Assembly (NCBI GenBank): GCA_017379815.1 | Contig: JAFNVK010000033.1 | Coordinates: 1 to 12,267 of the forward strand | Direction: 5' to 3' | DNA length: 12,267 bases | Source: Clostridia bacterium | GTDB taxonomy: Bacteria > Bacillota > Clostridia > Oscillospirales > CAG-272 | Part shown: positions 1-6,522 of the stretch, piece by piece | Position numbering within the stretch: the first letter of the stretch is position 1 | How the letters are laid out: each line of letters starts with the position of its first letter | The notes under the pieces: generated by a model | Databases searched by the model: none | The model's input: the letters and a program-made list of their open reading frames with translations, nothing else | What the model was told of the DNA's origin: nothing | Program-made: the position numbers and the translations under genes

Positions 1-259
1 GCTCGCCGTCGTCCACGCGATCGACCAGCTCGCAGAGCAGCCGGCAAAGCTCACCTTCGGTCATGCGGGGCTGCATACGAAGGCGCGCGGCACTTTGAAA
101 GAAGCGGGAAACGTGCTCCTCAAGGGCATAGATCTTATGATTGCGGCTGAAGGAAACGTCATAAACGCCGTCCCCAAAGTAGCAGGCACGATCCAGCATA
201 GGAACCTGCATGCGGTCCAGCTCGTCAATAACTCCGTTGTAGTATCCAAGCGTTTTCAT
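1..259 (-). CDS. Class IV (D-amino-acid/branched-chain type) aminotransferase, N-terminal part only
   Basis: A PLP-dependent fold-type IV aminotransferase, cut by the window edge after 86 residues. Translating the minus strand from the ATG at 259 gives a start MKTLGYYNG, then VPMLDRACYFGDGVYD (about residues 19-34) and YALEEHVSRFF (about 44-54). The x-DR-x-x-x-FGDG-x-Y-[DE] block and the following EH-x-x-RFF are typical of the N-terminal domain of D-amino-acid transaminase, branched-chain aminotransferase and aminodeoxychorismate lyase. The motif resembles D-alanine/D-amino-acid aminotransferases (dat) more than IlvE, but the catalytic lysine and the substrate-determining loops lie outside the window, so the substrate is not settled. 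An AAAGGA at 271-276 lies 11 nt before the ATG. The gene begins 19 nt after the stop of the upstream cell-wall hydrolase on the same strand with no terminator between, so the two are probably cotranscribed. Confidence 0.82.
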   Translation of the reverse strand, partial: MKTLGYYNGVIDELDRMQVPMLDRACYFGDGVYDVSFSRNHKIYALEEHVSRFFQSAARLRMQPRMTEGELCRLLCELVDRVDDGE

Positions 260-278
260 GGGTGGAATGATCCTTTCG

Positions 279-2519
279 TCAGTCAAGGGTAGTCGCGGCA
301 AGAAGGGAAGTAAGGAAGCGAATGACCTCCTCGGCATATCCGGCCTCGGTGTCAGCAAGCGCGGCGCGGGCCACGTCAAGCACGGATCTCTCGTCAGAGA
401 GGGTGGGAGCGTTGAGCGTGCGTGTTGAGCCGTCGGTGTAGACTACCTCGGCAACAAACCGTACGCGGTAGCGCGTACCGTAATCCGCCCGTCCGATCGC
501 GTCGGTAGAAACGTCGATGCGGTAGCATCCGTCAACTCCCGGAAAATCGCGAAGCTCTGCGGACTTTTGCATTTGGATCGCTCCTGCGGACACAGATTGG
601 GCTTCGATCATGCCATAGAAGGCGAGGCTGCCGTCGCTCTCCTGCGCAATCCTTCTCCAATCTCCATCGCGGAGCAGGGCGAAGAAATGCATATGCGGAG
701 GCTCACCCAAGGTCGAGAGCGAAGCTCCGGGAAGGATCTCCCAATCCAGGAAGATCGCCTTGAAGGTCACGTCATCGGTCACGGTAAGCAACGCACCCGA
801 GGGGAGGAGACTGCCGTCCGAACCGAGCCAACCGACGAAATCCTCCGTTTCGCAAACGGGTAAGGTGATCTCGTCTCCGGAAAGGCAGACGCGCTCTGTT
901 CTCGTATTGCCAACCTCCATCGCGAGCGTGACCTCGCGCGGTCTCTCGGTGATATAAAAGACACCGCAGAGAAAATAGGCGTTGCTTTTTTTGGTTGAAA
1001 CGTCGGGGTCGTAAAGAGATTTGCCACGTACGACCAGTATATGCGAGGAAAGAGGCAAAAAGTCCGTTTGAAGCGTCAGAGAAAGCTGCTCCGTATCAGT
1101 AAGCGGAATCCATTCGCCGCCGTCCACGCGGTATTCCAGCCGTTCGATCCCGTAGGAATGCGTCAGGTTCGCCGAGAAGCTCACGTCACTGCCGTATTCC
1201 AGCTGAAGATCGGCATAAAGGGGAGCGTTGACGTGGAATTGACGGGTCGGAGCCGTCCAGATCCCCTCATAGCTGTATTTGTTGTCGGCTGTCGCCGTGT
1301 AGGAGCAGGAGCCGTTTGCAGGGTCAAGGCAGGGATTGCGGGGCATATCCCCGTAAACGGGAATCAAAAAGCGATAGGCAAAATCCAAGGTTTCCGCCTC
1401 GGCCATGGATTGGAAGAGGGTTCTGCCCTCACTCAGGGCGGCGGTAACGTTTTGGGAATACTGCTTCCAGAAGTTCTTGTCGGAAACGCGGCTGTCCACG
1501 TTGAATTTTTGCAGATATACGGTGGATTGGTAGACGTCCACGTAACGCGTTTTGAGGAAGTAAGCGCCGCCGTAAAGCGCCTTCCAAAGAGTGCTCCAGG
1601 AGGGATCTCCGCCCCAAGTCTCGGCCATCTCGGGCGTGCCTTTTTCAGCGTACTCCATGGACTTGTGGTAGATCGTAAAGAGACCTTTTCCGGAAGCGCC
1701 TACGTTAAAGAGATTGTAAAGTCCGTCAAATGCGCGAAGCTCCTCGGCCGTATAGCCCTCGCTCGGCGGAAGGATCTCCTTGCCGCTTTGCGAATGCGTC
1801 GTCTGGTTGACGTAATAATCGGCCAGAAGCGAGCCGCATTCACCGGAGATTACGGGAGACGTGCCGCCAACGCCCATTTCCTGACGTACCTTGGTGGCAA
1901 GGAAGATCGGATTCATGGAGAGCTCGTTGCCGGCGTGACAGAAATACGCGGCGTAGGTCATGCCGTTTTCCAGGAGAGCATCCTCCATGAACGTGCCTTC
2001 AAGCACGCTCTCCACGGCGCTTTCATAATTGCCGACGGCATGTGAAAGATCAAAGAATTGGAAAATATCCGTCTCATTGAGGAAATTGCGGGGATCCATG
2101 AAATATTCGACCGCCTCGCGAGATGCCTGGTAGTGACCTGCATCGTAGAGCGAATCGTTGAAGGGGTGACGATAGGGGGCGTAAGAGGATCCTGAAAAGA
2201 TCAGATTGTTGTCCGGCTCCTCGGTCTCCTTATCGATGATGTAATCCCAGGTATAGGCAGGGCATTCCTCCGTGATCAGAAGCGGGGCGAACTCCCAGCT
2301 CGGATGCAGAAGATGAAGCTCGGTGAGCCTTGCCGCGTAATCCGCAGGAAAGCCAAGGGAGATCAGCTCCTCGTAATACGCCTGCGCCTCACCGGAGAAA
2401 AAGCAGCCGTTTCCGCTGGCGTAAAAAATTGAGCCAACGGTGGCCGAAAGCAAAAAGAGAAGGGTAAGAAAAAGGGAAACGACAGTCCTTGCGATCTGCT
2501 TGCCGACTCTTGCACTCAT
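279..2519 (-). CDS. Exported N-acetylglucosaminidase-like peptidoglycan hydrolase with C-terminal accessory modules
   Basis: A secreted or membrane-anchored murein hydrolase of the clostridial endo-beta-N-acetylglucosaminidase (LytB/GH73-like) type, 746 residues from the chosen start. Residues about 9-36 are a hydrophobic signal or anchor segment after a basic N-terminus. The catalytic region spans about 56-372: GFPADYAARLTELHLLHPSW, YFMDPRNFLNETDIFQF (from about 139), KVRQEMG (Glu about 214, the likely catalytic acid by analogy with GH73), SPVISGECG, YNLFNVGA and STVYLQKFNVDS. Downstream I see an Ig-like stretch (about 445-500), an InlB-B/Listeria-Bacteroides-type repeat ending FVGW...TFKAIF (about 534-590), and a terminal module with TRYRVRFVAEVVYTDG and RSVLDVARAAL (about 661-723). 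No SH3b or LysM repeats are visible. The frame is open up to an ATG at 2606, but the extended -10 box (2572-2577) lies downstream of it, and AAGGGGG sits 8 nt before the ATG at 2519, so that start is preferred. Confidence 0.85.
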   Translation of the reverse strand: MSARVGKQIARTVVSLFLTLLFLLSATVGSIFYASGNGCFFSGEAQAYYEELISLGFPADYAARLTELHLLHPSWEFAPLLITEECPAYTWDYIIDKETEEPDNNLIFSGSSYAPYRHPFNDSLYDAGHYQASREAVEYFMDPRNFLNETDIFQFFDLSHAVGNYESAVESVLEGTFMEDALLENGMTYAAYFCHAGNELSMNPIFLATKVRQEMGVGGTSPVISGECGSLLADYYVNQTTHSQSGKEILPPSEGYTAEELRAFDGLYNLFNVGASGKGLFTIYHKSMEYAEKGTPEMAETWGGDPSWSTLWKALYGGAYFLKTRYVDVYQSTVYLQKFNVDSRVSDKNFWKQYSQNVTAALSEGRTLFQSMAEAETLDFAYRFLIPVYGDMPRNPCLDPANGSCSYTATADNKYSYEGIWTAPTRQFHVNAPLYADLQLEYGSDVSFSANLTHSYGIERLEYRVDGGEWIPLTDTEQLSLTLQTDFLPLSSHILVVRGKSLYDPDVSTKKSNAYFLCGVFYITERPREVTLAMEVGNTRTERVCLSGDEITLPVCETEDFVGWLGSDGSLLPSGALLTVTDDVTFKAIFLDWEILPGASLSTLGEPPHMHFFALLRDGDWRRIAQESDGSLAFYGMIEAQSVSAGAIQMQKSAELRDFPGVDGCYRIDVSTDAIGRADYGTRYRVRFVAEVVYTDGSTRTLNAPTLSDERSVLDVARAALADTEAGYAEEVIRFLTSLLAATTLD

Positions 2520-2571
2520 GCGTTTTACCCCCTTCTTCCCGTTATGCTGAAAATACCGTACTTTAATCCTA

Positions 2572-2600
2572 ATTATATCATACTTTTCGACCGAATGGAA
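2572..2600 (-). promoter_or_regulatory. Extended -10 promoter of the glucosaminidase-aminotransferase unit
   Basis: On the minus strand a perfect TATAAT (2572-2577) is preceded by TG one base upstream, making TGATATAAT, an extended -10. The region where a -35 should lie (about 2595-2600) matches TTGACA poorly, only 2-3 of 6. Transcription would start near 2565 and give a leader of about 45 nt before the ATG at 2519. A weak -35 with a palindrome just upstream suits an activated or otherwise regulated promoter, which is inference. Confidence 0.7.
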
Positions 2601-2601
2601 T

Positions 2602-2629
2602 AACATTTTGAAAATATTTTCAACATTTT
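2602..2629. repeat. 16-bp perfect palindrome overlapping two 8-bp direct repeats
   Basis: TTGAAAATATTTTCAA (2608-2623) is its own reverse complement. AACATTTT occurs at 2602-2609 and again at 2622-2629, exactly 20 bp apart, so each copy overlaps one end of the palindrome. The element lies just upstream of the weak -35 region of the glucosaminidase promoter and downstream of the ychF terminator. It may be a regulator site or an A/T-rich UP-like element. No known operator consensus was recognised. Confidence 0.5.
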
Positions 2630-2637
2630 TTCGTCCG

Positions 2638-2679
2638 AAAAAAGCAGCACCGGAACGGAGACTCCCGTAGCGGTGCTGC
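2638..2679 (-). terminator. Rho-independent terminator of ychF
   Basis: Read on the minus strand, GCAGCACCG (2671-2679) pairs with CGGTGCTGC (2644-2652), a 9-bp GC-rich stem. The intervening bases can form a small ACGG/CCGT inner stem, and six T residues follow (2638-2643). It begins 15 nt after the ychF stop codon and separates ychF from the glucosaminidase promoter. Confidence 0.9.
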
Positions 2680-2693
2680 TTTACTGCAATCGC

Positions 2694-3788
2694 TTAAACG
2701 TTGAAGCGGAAGAGAACGATATCTCCGTCCTGCATAACGTATTCCTTACCCTCACTGCGCAGAACGCCCGCCTCACGTGCGGCGCTCATAGAGCCGTGCT
2801 TTTTCAGATCCTCAAAGGCAAGCACCTCGGCACGAATGAAGCCTCGCTCGATATCCGAGTGGATCTTTCCCGCGGCGCGCGGAGCCTTCGTGCCCTTGCG
2901 AATGGTCCAGGCACGGCACTCATCCGCTCCTGCAGTCAAAAAGCTCACGAGTCCCAAAAGAGCGTAGCTTGCCTTGATCAGGCGGTCAAGTCCGCTCTCC
3001 TCAATGCCGAGATCGGCAAGGAACATTTGCTTTTCCTCGGCGCCCAGCTCAGCGATCTCGGCCTCGATCTGGCAACAGATCGGGATGATCTGGGAATGCT
3101 CGGAGGCGGCAAAGGCCTTGACGGCATCGTAGGCCGCGTTGTCAACCGGCTCCTCGGCGGCGCAGTCCTCGCTCACGTTTGCCACGTAGATCACGGGCTT
3201 GCGGGTCAGAAGAGGAGTATCGTAGAGGCAAGCCTCCTCATCCTCGGTCAGCTCCACGGTGCGTGCGCAGTTGCCCTCGGAGAGAGCAGCCATCAGCTTT
3301 TCAAAGACGGCGAGCTCGGCGCCGTACTTCTTGTCAGCACGCATCGCCTTACGCGTGCGGTCCATGCGGCGCTCCAGAACCTCCATATCGGCAAAGATCA
3401 GCTCCATATTGATGGTCTCAAGGTCGCGCATGGGATCGATCCGCCCGTCAACGTGGATGATATTGTCATCCTCAAAGCAACGGATCACGTGCAGGATCGC
3501 ATCCACCTCGCGGATGTTTGCCAAGAACTGGTTGCCAAGGCCCTCACCCTTGGAGGCGCCCTTAACAAGACCTGCAATATCCACAAATTCGATCACCGCA
3601 GGGGTCACCTTTTGCGGCTTGTGCATCTCGGCCAGAAAATCAAGGCGGTTATCCGGAACGGTAACCACGCCGACGTTTGGCTCAATGGTGCAAAAGGGAT
3701 AGTTAGCCGATTCTGCGCCCGCGTTGGTCAGGGCGTTGAAGAGCGTGCTTTTTCCCACGTTCGGAAGTCCGACGATACCCAATTTCAT
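2694..3788 (-). CDS. ychF: Redox-regulated Obg-family ATPase YchF
   Basis: A P-loop ATPase of the YchF/OLA1 family, 364 residues from the chosen start, against about 363 in typical bacterial members. The Walker A/G1 motif is GLPNVGKST (7-15), and G3 is DIAGLVKGASKGEGLGNQFL (70-89). The G4 position reads NVSE (204-207) instead of NKxD, the change that makes this family prefer ATP to GTP. A TGS-like C-terminal domain carries FLTAGADECRAWTIRKGTKA (283-302) and ends in GDIVLFRFNV. The family binds ribosomes and is linked to translation and oxidative-stress control, though its exact role is unsettled. The ATG at 3788 is chosen because AAAGGAG (3798-3804) lies 9 nt upstream. Longer in-frame starts would run into that site or the promoter. 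It is monocistronic, with its own promoter and terminator. Confidence 0.97.
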   Translation of the reverse strand: MKLGIVGLPNVGKSTLFNALTNAGAESANYPFCTIEPNVGVVTVPDNRLDFLAEMHKPQKVTPAVIEFVDIAGLVKGASKGEGLGNQFLANIREVDAILHVIRCFEDDNIIHVDGRIDPMRDLETINMELIFADMEVLERRMDRTRKAMRADKKYGAELAVFEKLMAALSEGNCARTVELTEDEEACLYDTPLLTRKPVIYVANVSEDCAAEEPVDNAAYDAVKAFAASEHSQIIPICCQIEAEIAELGAEEKQMFLADLGIEESGLDRLIKASYALLGLVSFLTAGADECRAWTIRKGTKAPRAAGKIHSDIERGFIRAEVLAFEDLKKHGSMSAAREAGVLRSEGKEYVMQDGDIVLFRFNV

Positions 3789-3839
3789 TTGTTCCATCTC
3801 CTTTGCCGTTACGGCACTTTTACAGTCACAATATATTTT

Positions 3840-3868
3840 ATTATAGCACAATAAAAACGCATTTTCAA
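3840..3868 (-). promoter_or_regulatory. Sigma-A-type promoter of ychF
   Basis: On the minus strand TTGAAA (3863-3868), a 17-bp spacer and TATAAT (3840-3845) form a near-consensus promoter. TG one base before the -10 adds an extended -10. The transcript would start near 3833, leaving a leader of about 45 nt before the ychF ATG. Confidence 0.88.
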
Positions 3869-3886
3869 TAGTTTTTTTGCATTTTC
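3859..3886. repeat. GCATTTTC direct repeat, 20-bp period, at the ychF promoter
   Basis: GCATTTTC occurs at 3859-3866 and 3879-3886. The promoter-proximal copy overlaps the ychF -35 box and the other lies two helical turns upstream. The spacing equals that of the AACATTTT repeats at 2602-2629, and both share the core CATTTT (AAAATG on the strand of the genes). The region is A/T-rich, so chance or UP-element function is possible. Confidence 0.4.
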
Positions 3887-4061
3887 CCATCGGTTTTGCG
3901 AAAAGCTTTTTTCAACAGAACCGAATCTGCTTTCCCAATATCTGAATGGGTGCGTTCATATTCAATTCACGATTCCATGGTATCGTAGGGTAGAATTTCC
4001 CCGATTTTGCCAAAAGGACAAAGAAAATTTATAAAAAATGCAAAAAATGTTTCAAAACCAT
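3887..4061. other. Non-coding divergent spacer between ychF and the two-component operon
   Basis: No open reading frame here has a ribosome binding site or a recognisable product. A 72-codon frame from 4007 runs across the plus-strand promoter and was discounted. Besides the dyad at 3969-3986, the stretch holds A-rich sequence with AAAAAATG at 4033-4040 and 4042-4049, just upstream of the response regulator -35 box, which may act as an UP element. Confidence 0.6.
3969..3986. promoter_or_regulatory. 18-bp near-perfect dyad upstream of the response regulator
   Basis: ACGATTCCATGGTATCGT is an inverted repeat with one mismatched symmetric pair: arms ACGAT/ATCGT around CCATGG, flanked by T on both sides. 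It lies about 75 bp upstream of the -35 box at 4062 and about 100 bp from the ychF -35 box, so it could serve either divergent promoter. It has no T-run and is not a terminator. Operator function is inference. Confidence 0.35.
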
Positions 4062-4090
4062 TTGCAATTCGTTCAATTTTATGGTATAAT
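4062..4090 (+). promoter_or_regulatory. Promoter of the regulator-kinase-HtrA operon
   Basis: TTGCAA (4062-4067), a 17-bp spacer and a perfect TATAAT (4085-4090). Transcription would start near 4097, leaving an untranslated leader of about 150 nt before the ATG at 4249, longer than at the other promoters in this window. Confidence 0.85.
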
Positions 4091-4248
4091 GGCGTAAGAA
4101 TCCGGAAATTTTCCCTTTACGACCCCATCGCGAACGGCGGACGGACAAGGCCAGCGGAAGAATTCATCCGTTCTTCACTCCGTCTTCACGCAGGCAAGCA
4201 GGCCATTGCCGATCGGGTCGGGTGACTACTTATATTTAGGAGGAAGCT

Positions 4249-4941
4249 ATGGCTGACACAAAGATTCTGATCGTGGACGACGATTCCAACATCAGTGAAC
4301 TGCTGAAAATGTATTTTGAAAACGAGGGATATGACGTTAAGATCGCGAACGACGGCATCGAGGGCTTGAACTACTTCAAGATCTTTGAGCCCGATCTCGT
4401 GCTTCTGGACATTATGCTCCCCAAAAAGGATGGCTGGCAGGTCTGCCGCGAGATCCGCGAGATGTCCTCCAAGCCCGTGATCATGATCACCGCAAAGGGC
4501 GAGGTCTTTGACAAGGTCCTGGGCCTTGAGCTCGGCGCGGATGATTTCGTGGTCAAGCCCTTTGATATGAAAGAGCTTTCTGCCCGTGTAAAGGCGGTCC
4601 TGCGCCGCTATCAGGCACACTCCCGTCAGCATGACGAGGAGGTCATTAAGTTCGAGAATATTGAGATCAGCCTGCAGAAGTATGAGCTTAAGCTGAACGG
4701 CAGATCGGTGGATATCCCGCCCAAGGAGCTTGAGCTGCTCTATTTCCTCGCCTCTAACTATAACCGCGTGTTTACGCGTGACCAGCTTCTGGACAAGGTC
4801 TGGGGCTTTGACTATCTTGGCGACTCCCGCACGGTAGACGTGCACGTTAAGCGTCTGCGCGAAAAGCTTGAGGGCGTTTCGGACAAGTGGATCCTCAAAA
4901 CGGTCTGGGGCGTTGGCTATAAGTTCGAGCTGCTCGGATAA
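4249..4941 (+). CDS. OmpR/PhoB-family response regulator
   Basis: A 230-residue DNA-binding response regulator. The receiver domain (about 4-118) has the acidic pocket D10-D11-D12, phospho-acceptor D54 in LVLLDIMLP, T81 in MITAKG and K103 in VVKPF, so every residue needed for phosphorylation is present. A winged-helix OmpR-type effector domain fills about 130-228, with PPKELELLYFLASNYNRVFT, LLDKVWGFDY, RTVDVHVKRLREKL and TVWGVGYKFE. AGGAGG (4238-4243) lies 5 nt before the ATG. The gene is followed after 45 nt by a histidine kinase that is its obvious partner, then by an htrA-like protease. The receiver resembles WalR (YycF), and a regulator-kinase-HtrA order recalls the wal operon, but the kinase lacks the WalK PAS domain, so I do not assign that name. 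Confidence 0.95.
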   Translation: MADTKILIVDDDSNISELLKMYFENEGYDVKIANDGIEGLNYFKIFEPDLVLLDIMLPKKDGWQVCREIREMSSKPVIMITAKGEVFDKVLGLELGADDFVVKPFDMKELSARVKAVLRRYQAHSRQHDEEVIKFENIEISLQKYELKLNGRSVDIPPKELELLYFLASNYNRVFTRDQLLDKVWGFDYLGDSRTVDVHVKRLREKLEGVSDKWILKTVWGVGYKFELLG

Positions 4942-4986
4942 TCGCACGGCTGGATCATTTCATCTTCTTTTACGGAGGAAAGGACG

Positions 4987-6492
4987 TTGTTTAAGAGCGT
5001 TTTTGCCAAATACGTAACGGCGTTCATGACGATCATCACCTTTGGCTTTGCCGTTCTGCTTCTGATCATGACGGCGATCGTCAGCCGTTATTCCACGCAG
5101 GTCAAAACCGAGCTTTTGGATCACGTTGCGCAGATCATCGAGGAAAGCGTTTCGTCGGAAAGCAGGGAGGTCACCCCCAAAAGCTTTCCTACGGTTTTCG
5201 ATGGTTCCTACAAGGAAACGCTGGACCGCATGGTTTCGGTCTTCACCTCGGGTGAGGATGACAAGATGACGGTCTGGGTTGCCGATGCCGAAGGAACTAT
5301 TTTTTATACGATTGCCGCCAATGACGAGAGCAATCCGACAGAGGATACCGGAAGCTTTCCCGACGAGCTCCTTGCCGCACTGCAGAGTGAAGAGGGATAC
5401 AGCGGAACCTGGGATCCCAAAAACGGATCTCCTCGTCTTTTGGTCCGCGCAGCGGGGATCCGGAACCGAGAGAGCGAGCTCTGCGGCATGATCGCCGTTT
5501 GCTCCTCCAATCTCCGCTTCGGCTATATGCTGGAGGATATTTCCAAGACGGTCGTCGTTTCGGCGCTTTTGGTTCTTCTTGCGGCGCTCATTGCTGCCTA
5601 TTTCATTACCGAAAGAACCGTTTATCCTCTCCGCCGTATGCGGAGGGCTGCACGCGAATTTGCCTCGGGAAATTTTGACGAGCGCGTCACCGTGCAGGGA
5701 AAGGACGAGGTCGCCGAGCTGGCGGCCGCCTTCAACCAGATGGCTGATTCGCTCAAGACCCTGGAGACCATGCGTAACTCCTTCATTGCCAGCGTGTCGC
5801 ACGATCTCCGCACGCCGATGACCACGATCGCAGGGTTTATCGACGGCATCCGTGACGGCGTGATTCCACCGGATCAACAGGAGCACTATCTTGAGATCGT
5901 CTCCATGGAGGTGCACCGCCTCTCGCGCCTGGTCACCCAGCTGCTCGATCTTTCCCGCATTGAGGCAGGCGACCGCAAGTTCGTGATGAAGCATTTTGAC
6001 ATTTGCGAGATGGCGCGCCTGATCCTGATCTCGCTGGAGAAAAAGATCGACGAGAAGCATCTGGACGTGGAATTCCTTTGTGAGGAGGACCGCATGACCG
6101 TCCATGCCGATCGGGATGCGATCCACCAGGTGCTTTACAACATCTGCCATAATGCGATCAAGTTTTCCCGAGAGGGAGGAAGCCTCCGCATCCGTATCGA
6201 AAGCAGCAAGGATCGCAAGATCCTGGTCGCTATCCGTAACGAGGGTGAGGGCATTGCCGCAGAGGACCTCCCCTTCGTCTTTGAACGCTTTTATAAGGGA
6301 GACAAGAGCCGCAACCTAGACAAGAGTGGGGTCGGTCTTGGTCTCTTTATCTCCAAAACCATCATTTCCGCTCACGACGAGCGCATATGGGTAGAAAGCG
6401 AGGCAGGGAAGAATTGCGAATTTTTCTTCACTCTGCAAAAGCCTTTTCTGGCCCTCCACCGTACCTCGGACACCAATCACCGCGCCGAATAA
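4987..6492 (+). CDS. Two-transmembrane sensor histidine kinase (TTG start)
   Basis: A 501-residue membrane sensor kinase, the likely partner of the upstream response regulator. TM1 spans about 10-33 and TM2 about 188-207, and the extracytoplasmic loop of about 150 residues contains VWVADAEGTIFY and looks Cache/PAS-like. A HAMP linker follows (about 209-257), then the HisKA motif SFIASVSHDLRTPM with phospho-accepting H272. The ATPase domain has the N-box HQVLYNICHNAIKFS (N385, N389), an FERFYKGDKSR F-box and the G2 motif GVGLGLFISKTI (448-459). The usual G1 DxGxG reads NEGEG (418-422), a substitution met in other Firmicute kinases. There is no cytoplasmic PAS domain. The start is TTG at 4987, supported by GGAGG (4974-4978) 8 nt upstream and by TM1 following directly; there is no better ATG before TM1. 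No terminator lies between it and its neighbours. Confidence 0.94.
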   Translation: MFKSVFAKYVTAFMTIITFGFAVLLLIMTAIVSRYSTQVKTELLDHVAQIIEESVSSESREVTPKSFPTVFDGSYKETLDRMVSVFTSGEDDKMTVWVADAEGTIFYTIAANDESNPTEDTGSFPDELLAALQSEEGYSGTWDPKNGSPRLLVRAAGIRNRESELCGMIAVCSSNLRFGYMLEDISKTVVVSALLVLLAALIAAYFITERTVYPLRRMRRAAREFASGNFDERVTVQGKDEVAELAAAFNQMADSLKTLETMRNSFIASVSHDLRTPMTTIAGFIDGIRDGVIPPDQQEHYLEIVSMEVHRLSRLVTQLLDLSRIEAGDRKFVMKHFDICEMARLILISLEKKIDEKHLDVEFLCEEDRMTVHADRDAIHQVLYNICHNAIKFSREGGSLRIRIESSKDRKILVAIRNEGEGIAAEDLPFVFERFYKGDKSRNLDKSGVGLGLFISKTIISAHDERIWVESEAGKNCEFFFTLQKPFLALHRTSDTNHRAE

Positions 6493-6522
6493 GCAAGCGC
6501 CGAGGAGAAAGGAATTTTGCCG

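Noticed and set aside
1041..2045. 334-codon plus-strand open frame opposite the glucosaminidase
   Set aside because: The minus-strand protein has clear family motifs across this region. The antisense frame has no ribosome binding site or domain signal.
2520..2606. 29-codon N-terminal extension of the glucosaminidase from an ATG at 2606
   Set aside because: The extended -10 box at 2572-2577 lies inside it, so this ATG would not be in the transcript. The ATG at 2519 has a good ribosome binding site and leads straight into the signal sequence.
2673..3854. 393-codon plus-strand open frame opposite ychF
   Set aside because: It mirrors the ychF coding sequence, runs through the ychF terminator and into its promoter region, and its translation resembles no known protein.
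4007..4225. 72-codon plus-strand frame in the divergent spacer
   Set aside because: It crosses the response regulator promoter, lacks a ribosome binding site and has no protein-like motif.
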